Source of the DNA: Opitutales bacterium UBA2995
GTDB taxonomy: Bacteria > Verrucomicrobiota > Verrucomicrobiia > Opitutales > UBA2995
Direction of reading: 5' to 3'
NCBI GenBank assembly: GCA_002346535.1
Contig: DDZZ01000016.1
Coordinates: 1-54,847, forward strand
Length of the DNA stretch: 54,847 nucleotides
Position numbers and translations under genes: made by a program. Below the pieces are notes generated by a model. It was given only the letters and a program-made list of their open reading frames with translations. It did not search any database and was not told where the DNA came from. Of the stretch, positions 16,869 to 25,765 are shown one piece after another. Position 1 is the first letter of the stretch, and every line of letters begins with the position of its first letter.

Positions 16869-17999
16869 CTATGCACGCTTTGAACGGACAACCATTTTTG
16901 GTACCTGGAGGATCAAGTGAAATAGAAGTCCGATGCACATGATGACGCTGGCAATGTAAGGAAAATTACGACCAGCGTTCTGGACGACCGCCAGGACGGT
17001 AGTTTCGCCGGTATCGTCGATACCGAACGAAGCCTGGTAAAAGGTATAATCCAAATTTCGCAAAGGCTCATTCATACTGATGAGAACTTCTCGCTTGTAC
17101 TCCCCATCAACCACATTAACAAGGGAACTATAATGGGAAGCCATTTGTGTTCCCGGATGTAATTTTCTCTTAAAATCAATGACTTCTAAGGCGAACGGCA
17201 ATTGATAACGTTTGTTGCGAAGTTCAATGACATAGTCCTTTCCTCCAGCTTTAAGCGTTTGAGGAACCAGCATAAATTGATCCAGAGCGTATGTGCCATC
17301 TTTTTCATCATCTAAACCCCTTATATCAAGAACTACGGCTGCCCTGTTTCGCTCAAATTCATTTTCCAGTTTTTGGGTTTTAATATCAAACCGCTGAGCA
17401 AGCCCGTGATACCCATCCGTCAGGGGTGTATCGCGTTGAACAAGAACCCTATTCCGATAAAAGGTTTTTACTGAGATGGTAAACGGAAAGTCTGGATCCG
17501 AGATAACTGATCCTTCCTTTATATAGTTCTGACTAAAAGCAACCACCGCATCATGATCTTCTGGAGATTTGTCGATTACAGCAAATTCCAATTCATGGTA
17601 ATCCATGTAATAGCTACTAGTTTGTCCTTCCGGAATGGGCATGCTGCCCTCGTTAGAAAAATAAGCGGTAAAAAATCCGCCCAGTAACAGAAGAAGCATT
17701 CCGCTATGGGTGACTAGTGTGCCCGCTCGGCTCCAGCGTATCGGACTGTTAAAAATGAGCTTACAGACCAAATTTAAAAACATGACTGTCATCGTCAGAC
17801 GACCGCCGGGAAAAATTCCCCAGACAAACCAGGATGAAAAGTATTTTTCCTGGGAAAGATGTAAGCCAATATACTTTTGATCAACCGTTCCAAAAACCAA
17901 CAGCACGATCAGCCAAATGGCCGTGTAGAAAAACACCTCCGGATTCGCCAGGAAATGGGCGACCTTCAGCAGGGGAGATTTTGACCTGGCGGCACTCAA
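16869..17999 (-). CDS. resB: Cytochrome c biogenesis protein ResB
   Basis: Partner of CcsA in system II cytochrome c maturation. It is a 376-residue membrane protein with helices near the N-terminus (FFYTAIWLIVLLVFGTVDQ), at about 65-110 (including AGTLVTHSGMLLLLLGGFF), a long periplasmic domain, and a last helix near the end (YIASVIMCIGLLFHLIL). The periplasmic domain contains YYMDYHELEFAVID and FYQASFGID, typical of ResB. It lies directly upstream of ccsA with a 4-nt gap, and a lipoprotein gene with a repeat between precedes it on the same strand. Confidence 0.9.
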   Translation of the reverse strand: MSAARSKSPLLKVAHFLANPEVFFYTAIWLIVLLVFGTVDQKYIGLHLSQEKYFSSWFVWGIFPGGRLTMTVMFLNLVCKLIFNSPIRWSRAGTLVTHSGMLLLLLGGFFTAYFSNEGSMPIPEGQTSSYYMDYHELEFAVIDKSPEDHDAVVAFSQNYIKEGSVISDPDFPFTISVKTFYRNRVLVQRDTPLTDGYHGLAQRFDIKTQKLENEFERNRAAVVLDIRGLDDEKDGTYALDQFMLVPQTLKAGGKDYVIELRNKRYQLPFALEVIDFKRKLHPGTQMASHYSSLVNVVDGEYKREVLISMNEPLRNLDYTFYQASFGIDDTGETTVLAVVQNAGRNFPYIASVIMCIGLLFHLILQVPKMVVRSKRA

Positions 18000-18032
18000 A
18001 GTTTTATGGAGATAAAAATCATAATTTTATAT

Positions 18033-18138
18033 CCCGGTAGGAGGGCTTTACCGGGTCTAGGCGCAGCTAGAAGCGGAGACTGATGCCTCGTTTGTTTTTC
18101 AGACTTACCTGCCATCGGGGCGTAAAGCCCCTCCTACA
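18033..18138. repeat. Imperfect inverted repeat, GTAGGAGG family, copy 1
   Basis: Left arm GGTAGGAGGGCTTTACC (18037-18053) and right arm GGGGCGTAAAGCCCCTCCTAC (about 18117-18137) are inverted copies around about 65 nt of spacer. The left arm is also a small hairpin itself (CCCGGTA with TACCGGG, 18033-18055). A related pair lies at 20069-20139. I recall similar TGTAGGAGGGGCTTTACGCC sequences as frequent intergenic repeats in Verrucomicrobiota. It lies between the lipoprotein and resB genes, so it would be in their shared transcript if there is one. Confidence 0.7.
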
Positions 18139-18155
18139 ATTTTTGAAATAAATCA

Positions 18156-18749
18156 TCATTTGAAGTTAATCGAATTACAAAACGCCTCGAAGGATTCATT
18201 CGCTTCCTCGACACCCGCCGCAGAAGCATTCAACTTGGCAAACAACAAAAATTCAGCCTCCTCGAAAATGGCGCCCAGAATGGCCCTATCCGGATTAGCT
18301 TCATTAATAAGGGTTGCATGGAGAAATTGCTTGCCTTGGGCAGTCGTGTGCATGTGAGAAAACTCAGCAACCTCCTCTATTTCCGCATCAGCCAGACCAA
18401 TTTGGCCACGCCATCGATTGATGTTGGCCAGAACTCCGCCAGCCGCCCCACCCAAACGAACCAACGAGAAATCGCCAGTTTCTCCAGTAGAAAGTGGAAT
18501 AATGTAACTGGCCAGGCGCATAGATGAAGCTTTACCCGGCTCCCAACCAGCTGGCACCACCCAGGTAAAAGGAAGCCCTGTATCCACAACCTCACCTTTG
18601 GAGTTGGGGGTAAGGCCAGACTCATAACTAGAAGGCAGCGGGGTCTTGGAGACCTTGTATTTCTGAATAGATGGTTCCTCCGAACAACCTCCGAAGCATA
18701 GAGGAAGCATAATTAGTAGCAAAAACAAGATGAACCGAGAAATTTTCAT
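18156..18749 (-). CDS. Predicted lipoprotein next to resB-ccsA
   Basis: 197-residue exported lipoprotein: hydrophobic N-terminus and lipobox LCFGGC near residues 17-22. The mature part contains LPFTWVVPAGWEPGKASSMRL, with a fold reminiscent of small lipoproteins found beside resB/ccsA genes in Planctomycetota and Verrucomicrobiota. That association is from memory. It has no cysteine pair suggestive of thiol transfer. Being upstream of resB on the same strand suggests a role in cytochrome maturation or the membrane, unproven. The 264 nt before it, up to 19013, shows no gene. Confidence 0.75.
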   Translation of the reverse strand: MKISRFILFLLLIMLPLCFGGCSEEPSIQKYKVSKTPLPSSYESGLTPNSKGEVVDTGLPFTWVVPAGWEPGKASSMRLASYIIPLSTGETGDFSLVRLGGAAGGVLANINRWRGQIGLADAEIEEVAEFSHMHTTAQGKQFLHATLINEANPDRAILGAIFEEAEFLLFAKLNASAAGVEEANESFEAFCNSINFK

Positions 18750-19013
18750 CAGCCAATTGGATTAAAGAAAACGAAAATGGAAATAGGTTTTCGAAAATGA
18801 AAGGCCCTAGGAAACGATATCAGACCAGTCCAAGTCAATACAATCGGGAATTTTGAGCTACCAATTAGAACCTTTTATTTGAATTATTAACGAGGGATTT
18901 AATGAGAAATCTTTTAGATTTTGAAGGGTTGATTGTATAAAAATTGTTTCCCTAACCCGCATCATTAATTTTTTACGCATTTAATTCCACCTCACCCTAT
19001 ACCATCCTTTATC

Positions 19014-20015
19014 ATGCTTCTGAGATTCTTATTGGTCCTTCTATTTTAAGTTTCACCTCCCTTGCCGGAAAGGATATCGGAATCTTCCTCAAAAATGGTG
19101 ACCGGCTTCTGGGAAAGCTACTCGTAGAATAGGATGATCACATCACCCTTAAGCACCCCGTTTTGGGCGAAATCGAAATCGCAAAAAGTGCCATGGCCGA
19201 AACACCACCCGAGTTGGAACCGAAACCTGCTCCTCAGATTGCCGAGGCCCAGCAGTCTCGGGATTAATCCGATTCAAAGAAAGAACCTAATCCAGACAAA
19301 CTCATAGCCTTGGTTTCTCAACTGGTTTGGAATCCCCCGGTGAATTGTTGGCGGCACTAAAGAAAATGGATGCAAGCGTTGGATTCTCCTATTGTGAGAG
19401 GTCCGCTAAAAGAGACCTCACTGACCTCAGATTTTTCTGTAATAGCAGGTGGAAAAAAGGAAAAAGCGAATACCGGTTCAACACGGATTATGGGTTCTGC
19501 GAGCGCAATGGAGATACCAAAAAAAATCGCCCAAAGGTCAATTTCCGATTCCGGCGGCAGCAACAAAGAAATTTTTTCGTTCAGACCAGCACATTTTATC
19601 GCAAAGATCCCATTCAAGAAATCAACCACTGGTTCGAGCAAGTCGTCGGTGGCGGGTGGACGAAACGCCTGTCCAAGGCTTTGAATACTCGGCCGGTGTG
19701 GAAGGCAGCATCAAATGAGAAGATCTGCTTGAAGATAACGAAACCCTGGGCGACTACGAATAACTGACCAGCGTAATCCAGGATTCGGTACTGCAACTGA
19801 CGGACGCTTACCAATTGGTCCAGAAGGCTAAGGCCTGCATTAGCCCGGATGACACGGATAACTGGGGCTATCGGTTTGACATAAATCTGGACGGAAAAAT
19901 CACCAAAAACTTTGGTGTTCGCCTAAGGTGCGAATACAGCTACAATAACTTATTACCCCGCAATGTACCACAAACGGAAACCTTGTTCAGCAATTCCGTA
20001 CTATATTCTTTCTAA
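19014..20015 (+). pseudogene. Decayed DUF481 outer-membrane protein
   Basis: Fragments in all three frames spell a DUF481 (YdiY-like) outer-membrane barrel. The signal start MLLRFLLVLLF at 19014 runs into a TAA. GIFLKNGDRLLGKLLVE and HPVLGEIEIAKSAMAE follow, typical of the N-terminal strand pair. A stop-ridden middle includes SDFSVIAGGKKEKANTGST and FEYSAGVEGSIK. The last part is LTDAYQLVQKA, SPDDTDNWGYRFDINLDGK and PRNVPQTETLFSNSVLYSF, ending at 20015 with the aromatic-terminal strand. At least four stops or frameshifts are present, so it is clearly dead. No other gene occupies 18750-20256. Confidence 0.8.
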
Positions 20016-20068
20016 CCTAAAGAGCGGCCTATTTGGACACTGCACGGCAAAACCGGACTAACCAAAAT

Positions 20069-20139
20069 GTAGGAGGTAGCCTATCCCCCGATGTCTTGGA
20101 TTAATCTCGAACGATTGGGGCGTAAAGCACCTTCCTACA
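20069..20139. repeat. Imperfect inverted repeat, GTAGGAGG family, copy 2
   Basis: TGTAGGAGGTAGCCTATCCC (from 20069) and the inverted arm GGGGCGTAAAGCACCTTCCT (20117-20136, then ACA) flank about 25 nt. The arms match those of the copy at 18033-18138 (GTAGGAGG and GGGGCGTAAAGC), with more mismatches and a shorter loop. It lies between the DUF481 remnant and rsfS. It is probably a degenerate member of the same palindromic repeat family. The remaining gap to 20257 holds nothing I recognise. Confidence 0.6.
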
Positions 20140-20256
20140 AAGAAGCATAATGTTTCGTCCATCATTCAACATTTTTCTTATGTCCCAGAACAGTTCCATG
20201 AACGACTGCAGACCTCGCCGGATCGAAGAGAAGGCGTGACACCTGATTTCTATCAA

Positions 20257-20646
20257 TCAGCTGCCGGCCTCTACAGACAAGAATCTTTGAGGATCGACGA
20301 ACTCCGCATCCTTCCACAAATCATCCAGCTGATAAAACTGGCGTTGTTCTGGAAGAAATAAATGGATAATCACATCAAATGCATCAATCACTGCCCAACC
20401 ACTTCCCTGCTCTGAATCAATCCCCAACAGGTTTACCTTCAGGTCTTTCAATTCCCTAGCCACACTGTTGATCAAAGCCTTCAGGTGAGGATCAGAGTTA
20501 CCGGTGGCCAGAACGAAAAAATCGGTAATCGAGGAGATATGACCGACATGGAGGATTTTGAGATCTTCAGCTTTTCGATCGTCCAAGGCAGAAACAGTTG
20601 CCTTCAATATATTTAATAACTCCTCAGAAAACTCCTCAAATTCCAT
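20257..20646 (-). CDS. rsfS: Ribosomal silencing factor RsfS
   Basis: Binds ribosomal protein L14 and blocks subunit joining when nutrients are short. 129 residues; the core motifs are visible as ALDDRKAEDLKILHV, SSITDFFVLATGNSDPHLKAL, GIDSEQGSGWAVIDAFDVIIHLF and a tail FYQLDDLW, all characteristic of the family. It follows nadD after 10 nt on the same strand, the usual bacterial nadD-rsfS arrangement. Confidence 0.96.
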   Translation of the reverse strand: MEFEEFSEELLNILKATVSALDDRKAEDLKILHVGHISSITDFFVLATGNSDPHLKALINSVARELKDLKVNLLGIDSEQGSGWAVIDAFDVIIHLFLPEQRQFYQLDDLWKDAEFVDPQRFLSVEAGS

Positions 20647-20656
20647 ATATTATCGA

Positions 20657-21259
20657 TCAGTCTGTATAAAAATTTCTCCGCACTATAAGTTCCGCAACCG
20701 ATTTTGGCAATAGATCATTCACTGGTTTTCCGGAGGCTATGCGCTCACGAATATCGGATGATGAGATGTCAAGTCGGCGAGAAGCCAAGTTCTGAAATTT
20801 AAGCCCGGGGATTTCAGGTGCAGTTTGGGAATGGGCCAAATATCCCGGCCGTTCGACAACCAGGAATTCAACCAAAGCTACCAAGCTGTCAATGTTACGC
20901 CACTTATCGAGTTGAGCCAATTGGTCGCCACCAATGATCCAATAAAATCGGGTATCTGGATACTTAAAATTTAGATTGCAGATCGTTACGTGGGTAAAGT
21001 TGACCCCACCGCGCTCAATTTCAGATCGATCCACCTTAAAATTGGGATAGGATTCTAATGCAGCCTCCAATAGTTCGACCCGATGAGTAGCCGGAAGACG
21101 CGATTTGTGTGGTTTAAGCGGCGATTGGGCCGTCGCCATGAACCAAATCTCATCCAAATCCAATTTGGCATACGCCGCCTCGGCCAGGGAGAGATGGCCC
21201 AGGTGAATGGGGTCAAAAGCGCCCCCCAAGATCGCCACGGATTGAAGATCGGTTTTCAT
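20657..21259 (-). CDS. nadD: Nicotinate-nucleotide adenylyltransferase NadD
   Basis: Joins nicotinate mononucleotide and ATP to form deamido-NAD in NAD synthesis. The nucleotidyltransferase signature GGAFDPIHLGHL is at the N-terminus, and the second motif (ISSSDIRERIASGKPV) near the C-terminus corresponds to ISxxxxR. SPLKPHK and FYWIIGGDQLAQLDKW are also typical. 200 residues is normal. First gene of the nadD-rsfS pair. Confidence 0.96.
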   Translation of the reverse strand: MKTDLQSVAILGGAFDPIHLGHLSLAEAAYAKLDLDEIWFMATAQSPLKPHKSRLPATHRVELLEAALESYPNFKVDRSEIERGGVNFTHVTICNLNFKYPDTRFYWIIGGDQLAQLDKWRNIDSLVALVEFLVVERPGYLAHSQTAPEIPGLKFQNLASRRLDISSSDIRERIASGKPVNDLLPKSVAELIVRRNFYTD

Positions 21260-21363
21260 TAAAATTAAAGTACCTGCCTATCACATCCTTTGTGGCGAGA
21301 TAAATTTCACCCCAAATTAGAATATGAAAAGGCATATAGTGGTGCTTGGGTCGGGAACTGTAA

Positions 21364-21870
21364 GATGCCTATGGAAAGCATTATAAAATACTTAATACAG
21401 GGATCGTCCTTAGCAACCAACTGAGTGCCCATGCTGGCAGTGTGCGGTATGGCATAGGTCACATTATCGACCTTCTCCCTACCGTTCTCGAAGCCGCGGA
21501 TATTGAATTCCCATCCTTGTTTCGTGGTCGGCAACCTGTTAGACCGGATGGTGAGAGCCTTATGGAGATGATGAAGGGAGCGGATGCCTTGGCGCGCCCG
21601 TTTTTTTACGAGCACCAGGGAAGTCGTGCGGTCTACCATGAAGGTTGGAAACTGGTGGCCGATGGTATTAATCAGCCATGGGAACTGTTTAATCTCATCG
21701 AAGACCTGACCGAACAGAAAGATTTGGGAAAGCAATTCCCTGAACTAGTCAGTAAGCTGAAGCAACTCTGGGAAGACTGGGCGGAACAAAACAACGTTCT
21801 TCCACTGCAAGAAGGCGGACCAATGGAGCGCCTGCGAAATCAGAGGTCTACTGAGCAGAGCGGAAAATAA
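21364..21870 (+). pseudogene. 3' fragment of an arylsulfatase gene
   Basis: Open frame from 21364 with no plausible start, reading AYGKHYKILNTGIVLSNQL, then GIGHIIDLLPTVLEAADIEF, YHEGWKLVADGINQPWELF and NLIEDLTEQKDLGKQFPE. These are C-terminal subdomain features of arylsulfatase A-like enzymes (DLLPT, GWKL, ELYDL). The catalytic N-terminal two thirds, including the formylglycine motif, is absent. An upstream frame has weak similarity to the same gene (GAWVGNCKMP, about 21330-21370), so the break probably involves both a deletion and a frameshift. Confidence 0.75.
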
Positions 21871-21983
21871 TATCACTTATTAAGAAAATAATATGGAAGT
21901 TGACCCGTTTGTTGTCCTTACGGTCATGTCGCTCCGCTCGGCACACTCGGTAGACCCTTTTGGGCCACCATCCAATAGCTGCA

Positions 21984-22330
21984 CTAATCCAGATGATCGC
22001 CGATGCCATTCCCGTTCTTGTCTGTAACGCCGGAGAGGGAGTGCTCCACGACCGCCTTCCAGGCAATTTGATAGAAGATTTTATCCAGGTCGTCACTTCG
22101 GAAACTTGGGTTGTTGTTGAACTTAATAGGCGCTGAAATGAGTTCAAGGGATTTGCCGTAAAGCGTGGTGTAGAAAACATAACCCTCCAGACGGTCGAAA
22201 CCGGGACTCAAGTGGCCGCGTTGGTCTGCCCAGAGAGATCGTTCTTTTCTGCCAATCACCTTATACAGGTCTTCAATGCCATGAAGTTCTCCCCGAATGA
22301 ACCGCTTGGCCGCCTCTCCGTCATGGCGGC
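21984..22330 (-). pseudogene. Unidentified gene 3' remnant
   Basis: Minus-strand open frame ending at 21984. Its last hundred codons look protein-like: FDRLEGYVFYTTLYGKSLEL, ISAPIKFNNNPSFRSDDLDK, FYQIAWKAVVEHSLSGV, and a tail DKNGNGIGDHLD with the look of a calcium-binding dockerin-like loop. I recall similar C-terminal domains on secreted verrucomicrobial enzymes but cannot name the family. Upstream, the frame runs out of phase through the FAD-oxidoreductase remnant, so no start is available. It is probably joined to that remnant by a deletion. Confidence 0.4.
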
Positions 22331-22560
22331 CGCAATTCCCGATACTTCGCCAAGGTGCATCCAAGTGGGTTCTAAACGGATAGTACAAAAGGATACCGCG
22401 CTGCCTGAGACACAAACGAGAACGAGCAAGTTTTCGCATTCCTCCGCTTTTGGGGTGATTACTCCGTAAGGAATGTCGAAAGGTACGCCTTTCTGCCAAA
22501 TGCAACCTTCGTTGATATAGTGACCCTGATCAACTGCGTATCGAGTGACGTGGTGCACCT
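22256..22560 (-). pseudogene. C-terminal remnant of FAD-dependent oxidoreductase
   Basis: Open frame that reads HHVTRYAVDQGHYINEGCIW, IPYGVITPKAEECENLLVLV, SFCTIRLEPTWMHLGEVSG and IAAAMTERR. This is the well-marked C-terminal part of the secreted FAD-dependent oxidoreductases common in Verrucomicrobiota and Planctomycetota (D-x-HHV-RY, PYG-I-PK-ECENLL, IRMEP-W-LG-AAG-AA). The N-terminal FAD-binding Rossmann motif is missing, so only the end of the gene survives. It overlaps, in another frame, the remnant ending at 21984. Confidence 0.65.
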
Positions 22561-22723
22561 CGCTGGTAGTCGTGTCAATATGTTCGGAAATGGTTTAAAA
22601 AGCAAAATTCTCCGAGAATTTTCAGATTGCTCATCCTGTTTCTCAACAAGAAGTTCCATATAATTTCTTCTGGAACTTTTAGCGCATCTTGACTACCTAG
22701 GAGGGTAATATACTTACTTCTCT

Positions 22724-23608
22724 ATGAATAGACGCGACTTTTTGAAAACTTCTCTGGCAGCTACGCTTGCCTCATCCGCAACCATGAAAGCTTTTGCATT
22801 GGCTGATAACAATCCCTACAGAAAAAACATCGGCATCCAACTCTACACACTTCGCAGACAAATTGCAGAAGATACGGTAGGCACTATCAAGGCAGTAGCC
22901 GAGGCTGGCTACAAACAGGTGGAAGCGTACGGTTTCCCCGATGCAGATGCCATGATCCGGGCGTCAAAGGAATTCGGCATGCAGGTCAATTCAGCTCATT
23001 TTGCCTGGGAGTCGGTCACCGCCCCTGAGAAGCAAGGTGTTATCCCCTTTGAAAAGATTCTCGATAAAGCCAGTGAAATGAGACTATCGCACCTAGTTGT
23101 TCCATACCTACACACCCATGAACGAGAGACACTCGATGATTACAAGAGGATGGCGGATCTCTTAAATAAGGCTGCCGCCAAAGCGAAGGATGCGAACATC
23201 ACCTTGGCCTATCACAACCATTCCTTCGAATATGCTCCCCAAGAAGGAAGTAAAACAGGATTTGATGTAATGATCGAAGAATTTTCGGACGAAATGAAAT
23301 TTGAGGTCGATGTGTTCTGGGTCTCGGCAGGTGGGATTGACCCGGTGGACATGATGAAACGACTGGAGGGCCGCATTTCCCAATTGCACCTGAAAGATCT
23401 AAAACAAGGCATAGAGTTACCCGAGTTCGATAATACCAAGATTCCAAGAGATTCATTTAAGGAATTAGGCAATGGCATTATTGAGATGGAGCCCATCATC
23501 GAGGCCGCGTGGGTCGCCGGAGTCGATCATGCTCATGTCGAGCAGGATGAATCAGCCGATCCGATCGCCAGCATCCAGCAAAGCATCGCGTACTTGGCGA
23601 CGTTGTAA
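22724..23608 (+). CDS. Exported sugar phosphate isomerase/epimerase-like protein
   Basis: 294-residue TIM-barrel protein of the xylose isomerase-like (AP endonuclease 2) superfamily. The N-terminus MNRRDFLKTSLAATLAS has the twin-arginine pattern (RRDFLK), so it is probably Tat-exported. Barrel landmarks are GIQLYTLRRQI, AEAGYKQVEAYGF, LAYHNHSFEY (metal-ligand His region), EVDVFWVSAGG and SQLHLKDL, ending with DHAHVEQDES. Such proteins accompany PSD1/DUF1501 genes in polysaccharide-degrading Verrucomicrobiota. The sugar substrate is unknown. AGGAGG lies 17 nt before the ATG, a long spacing. Confidence 0.9.
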   Translation: MNRRDFLKTSLAATLASSATMKAFALADNNPYRKNIGIQLYTLRRQIAEDTVGTIKAVAEAGYKQVEAYGFPDADAMIRASKEFGMQVNSAHFAWESVTAPEKQGVIPFEKILDKASEMRLSHLVVPYLHTHERETLDDYKRMADLLNKAAAKAKDANITLAYHNHSFEYAPQEGSKTGFDVMIEEFSDEMKFEVDVFWVSAGGIDPVDMMKRLEGRISQLHLKDLKQGIELPEFDNTKIPRDSFKELGNGIIEMEPIIEAAWVAGVDHAHVEQDESADPIASIQQSIAYLATL

Positions 23609-23767
23609 TCAGGAATCCAATATTAAGATAAAAGTCTACTATAAAGTCACGCCTTGCCGAATCGTCAAAAACAAGCTTAGTTTAGGTATTGCACAAAAAT
23701 TACTTGGTAATGAGAGCTTTAACTCCGTTGAATTGATGGTCAACCGTAAGTTAATGCCCCGTTTTCA

Positions 23768-25765
23768 ATGATGACCAACTGCCATCGATTGATTATACAT
23801 ATACATGTAACAGTACTTCTGTGTCTTGGCTCCTACGGTTTGATTCCGGTTAGCGGCCAAAGTCCTCAAACGAAGGAATATTTTTGGGCTTTTAATCCAC
23901 CTGTACAGCCCGAAATACCGGAAATTGCCAATAAGAATCTGGCCCGCTCTCCCATTGACCAGTTCATTTTTTCCCAACTGAAGCAGAATCAACTGCTCCC
24001 TTCTGCCGAGGCAACAAAAGCCGAGTTCATTCGAAGAGCCACCTACGACCTGCACGGTTTACCCCCCTCCCCCAAAGCTGTCCAAACGTTCTTAAATGAT
24101 AACTCTCCCATGGCATACGAAAATCTTATCGACAGTCTCCTGGCTAGTCCGCACTACGGTGAAAAATGGGGCCAGCTGTGGTTGGACGTGATCCGTTTTG
24201 CAGAATCGGAGGGATTCGAGTACGATCGCCATCTACCAGGAGCATGGCGCTTTCGTGATTACGTCATCCGATCCTTTAACGAAGACAAACCCTTCGATCT
24301 ATTTATCACTGAACAGATTGCAGGCGATGAGTTAGAAAACCCCACCGATGATCAACGTATAGCCGCAGGATTCCATCGATTAGGATCCGTCCGCCGTAAT
24401 GCCGGTAACCCGGAGATCGCACTGAGCCGAAATGAAGTGCTAACCGAACGTACCGACATCATTGGTACAGCAATACTCGGAATCACCATGGGCTGTGCAC
24501 GCTGCCACGAACACAAACTCGATCCTTTCAGTCAAGAAGACTATTATGCGCTCCAAGCCTTCATGGCGGCAACACAGGAATACAACCATTTTATGGCTCC
24601 GCAGGAAGTGATCGATGAGTGGAACGCGAAAACGAACGTCCTCAAAGAAAAAATAGCTGACCTCAAAGAGAAAAAGGAAACCGCTACTGAAGCTGAAAAG
24701 CCCCGCATCAAAAGTGAGATGGACGAGCTTAACAGCCAGATGCCCAATCAGCTTCCGACGATCCTATCCATCAAAAACGATCCGGAAGCACGAACAAAGG
24801 TTCATATACTCGAACGAGGCGTCTGGGATTTTAAAGGGGACCCAGTTAAGATGCGCCCACCAGAAATCCTTAATCACATCAAACCCGTCGAATTTGAAGC
24901 CGATCTCAAACATCCACGAACTGCCCTGGCAGAATGGCTTACTCGGCCAAACAACCCTTTAACTGCACGTGTATTGGTAAACCGGATATGGCTTAACCAC
25001 TTTGGAAACGGGTTGGTGAATACACCCAATGACTTTGGTTTTAATGGAGAGCGCCCCAGTCATCCAAAACTGCTGGACTACCTCGCGCTTCGATTAGTTC
25101 AGGGAGGTTGGCAACAAAAACCACTCCACAGGGAGATCATGCTGAGTCACACTTATCGGCAATCTTCCCGCACACCCGCCAGCGTCCAAGCACAAACCAT
25201 CGATCCGGACAATCGCCTGCTTTGGAAATTCAATCGACGTCGACTGCAGGCCGAGGAGATCAGAGATTCCCTCCTAGCCGTATCTGGCCGGTTGAATAAA
25301 GAGATGTATGGCGAAAGCATCATGCTTCCCGTGGAAGACGAGCTGGTACAACTCCTTTACAACCCCGACCAATGGCAAGTTCCCGATGATCCAAAAGAAT
25401 TGGACCGGCGTTCGGTATACTTAATCGCCAAGCGAAACCTTCGACTGCCGTTTATGGAAACTTTTGACCAACCAGCCCTCCAGAATAGCTGTGGAAGGCG
25501 GGAATCTAGCACGCATGCACCACAAGCCCTGGAGCTACTCAACGGGGACATCGCGAACGATCTGGCGGATTCCTTTGCTAAACGACTTCGTTTTGAGGAA
25601 CAGGAAACCGTAAATGACCAGGTTGATCGAGCTTGGGCGCTGACAACCGGGCGGAAACCAAAAGCTAACGAAATGGAACTCGCAATGAAGTTTCTCGAAG
25701 ATCAACCGTTGCGTGAATTCGCATTGGCGATGTTTAATCTCAACGATTTTCTTTATGTCCACTAA
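23768..25765 (+). CDS. PSD1 protein (DUF1549/DUF1553) without cytochrome domain
   Basis: 665 residues: signal peptide, then EYFWAFNPPVQPEIPEI and the DUF1549 domain (IDQFIFSQLKQ, ATYDLHGLPPSP, HYGEKWGQLWLDVIRFAES). The DUF1549 part has the heme-type motif CARCHEHKLDP. After a linker with a short coiled coil (about residues 280-325), DUF1553 follows (LAEWLTRPNNPLTARVLVNR, IWLNHFGNGLV, LNGDIAND). Unlike the second PSD1 gene at 27274 it lacks the N-terminal PSCyt1 domain. Its stop overlaps the DUF1501 start by 11 nt, indicating coupling. A redox or polysaccharide-related role is presumed for the family; no activity is established to my knowledge. Confidence 0.92.
   Translation: MMTNCHRLIIHIHVTVLLCLGSYGLIPVSGQSPQTKEYFWAFNPPVQPEIPEIANKNLARSPIDQFIFSQLKQNQLLPSAEATKAEFIRRATYDLHGLPPSPKAVQTFLNDNSPMAYENLIDSLLASPHYGEKWGQLWLDVIRFAESEGFEYDRHLPGAWRFRDYVIRSFNEDKPFDLFITEQIAGDELENPTDDQRIAAGFHRLGSVRRNAGNPEIALSRNEVLTERTDIIGTAILGITMGCARCHEHKLDPFSQEDYYALQAFMAATQEYNHFMAPQEVIDEWNAKTNVLKEKIADLKEKKETATEAEKPRIKSEMDELNSQMPNQLPTILSIKNDPEARTKVHILERGVWDFKGDPVKMRPPEILNHIKPVEFEADLKHPRTALAEWLTRPNNPLTARVLVNRIWLNHFGNGLVNTPNDFGFNGERPSHPKLLDYLALRLVQGGWQQKPLHREIMLSHTYRQSSRTPASVQAQTIDPDNRLLWKFNRRRLQAEEIRDSLLAVSGRLNKEMYGESIMLPVEDELVQLLYNPDQWQVPDDPKELDRRSVYLIAKRNLRLPFMETFDQPALQNSCGRRESSTHAPQALELLNGDIANDLADSFAKRLRFEEQETVNDQVDRAWALTTGRKPKANEMELAMKFLEDQPLREFALAMFNLNDFLYVH

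Noticed and set aside
21307..21735. Minus-strand frame of 142 codons near the sulfatase fragment
   Set aside because: Overlaps the recognisable plus-strand sulfatase C-terminus and has no motif.
22660..22720. Sigma-70 style promoter before the sugar isomerase gene (TTGACT and TATACT)
   Set aside because: The spacing between the two hexamers is only 14 nt, too short for a standard promoter.
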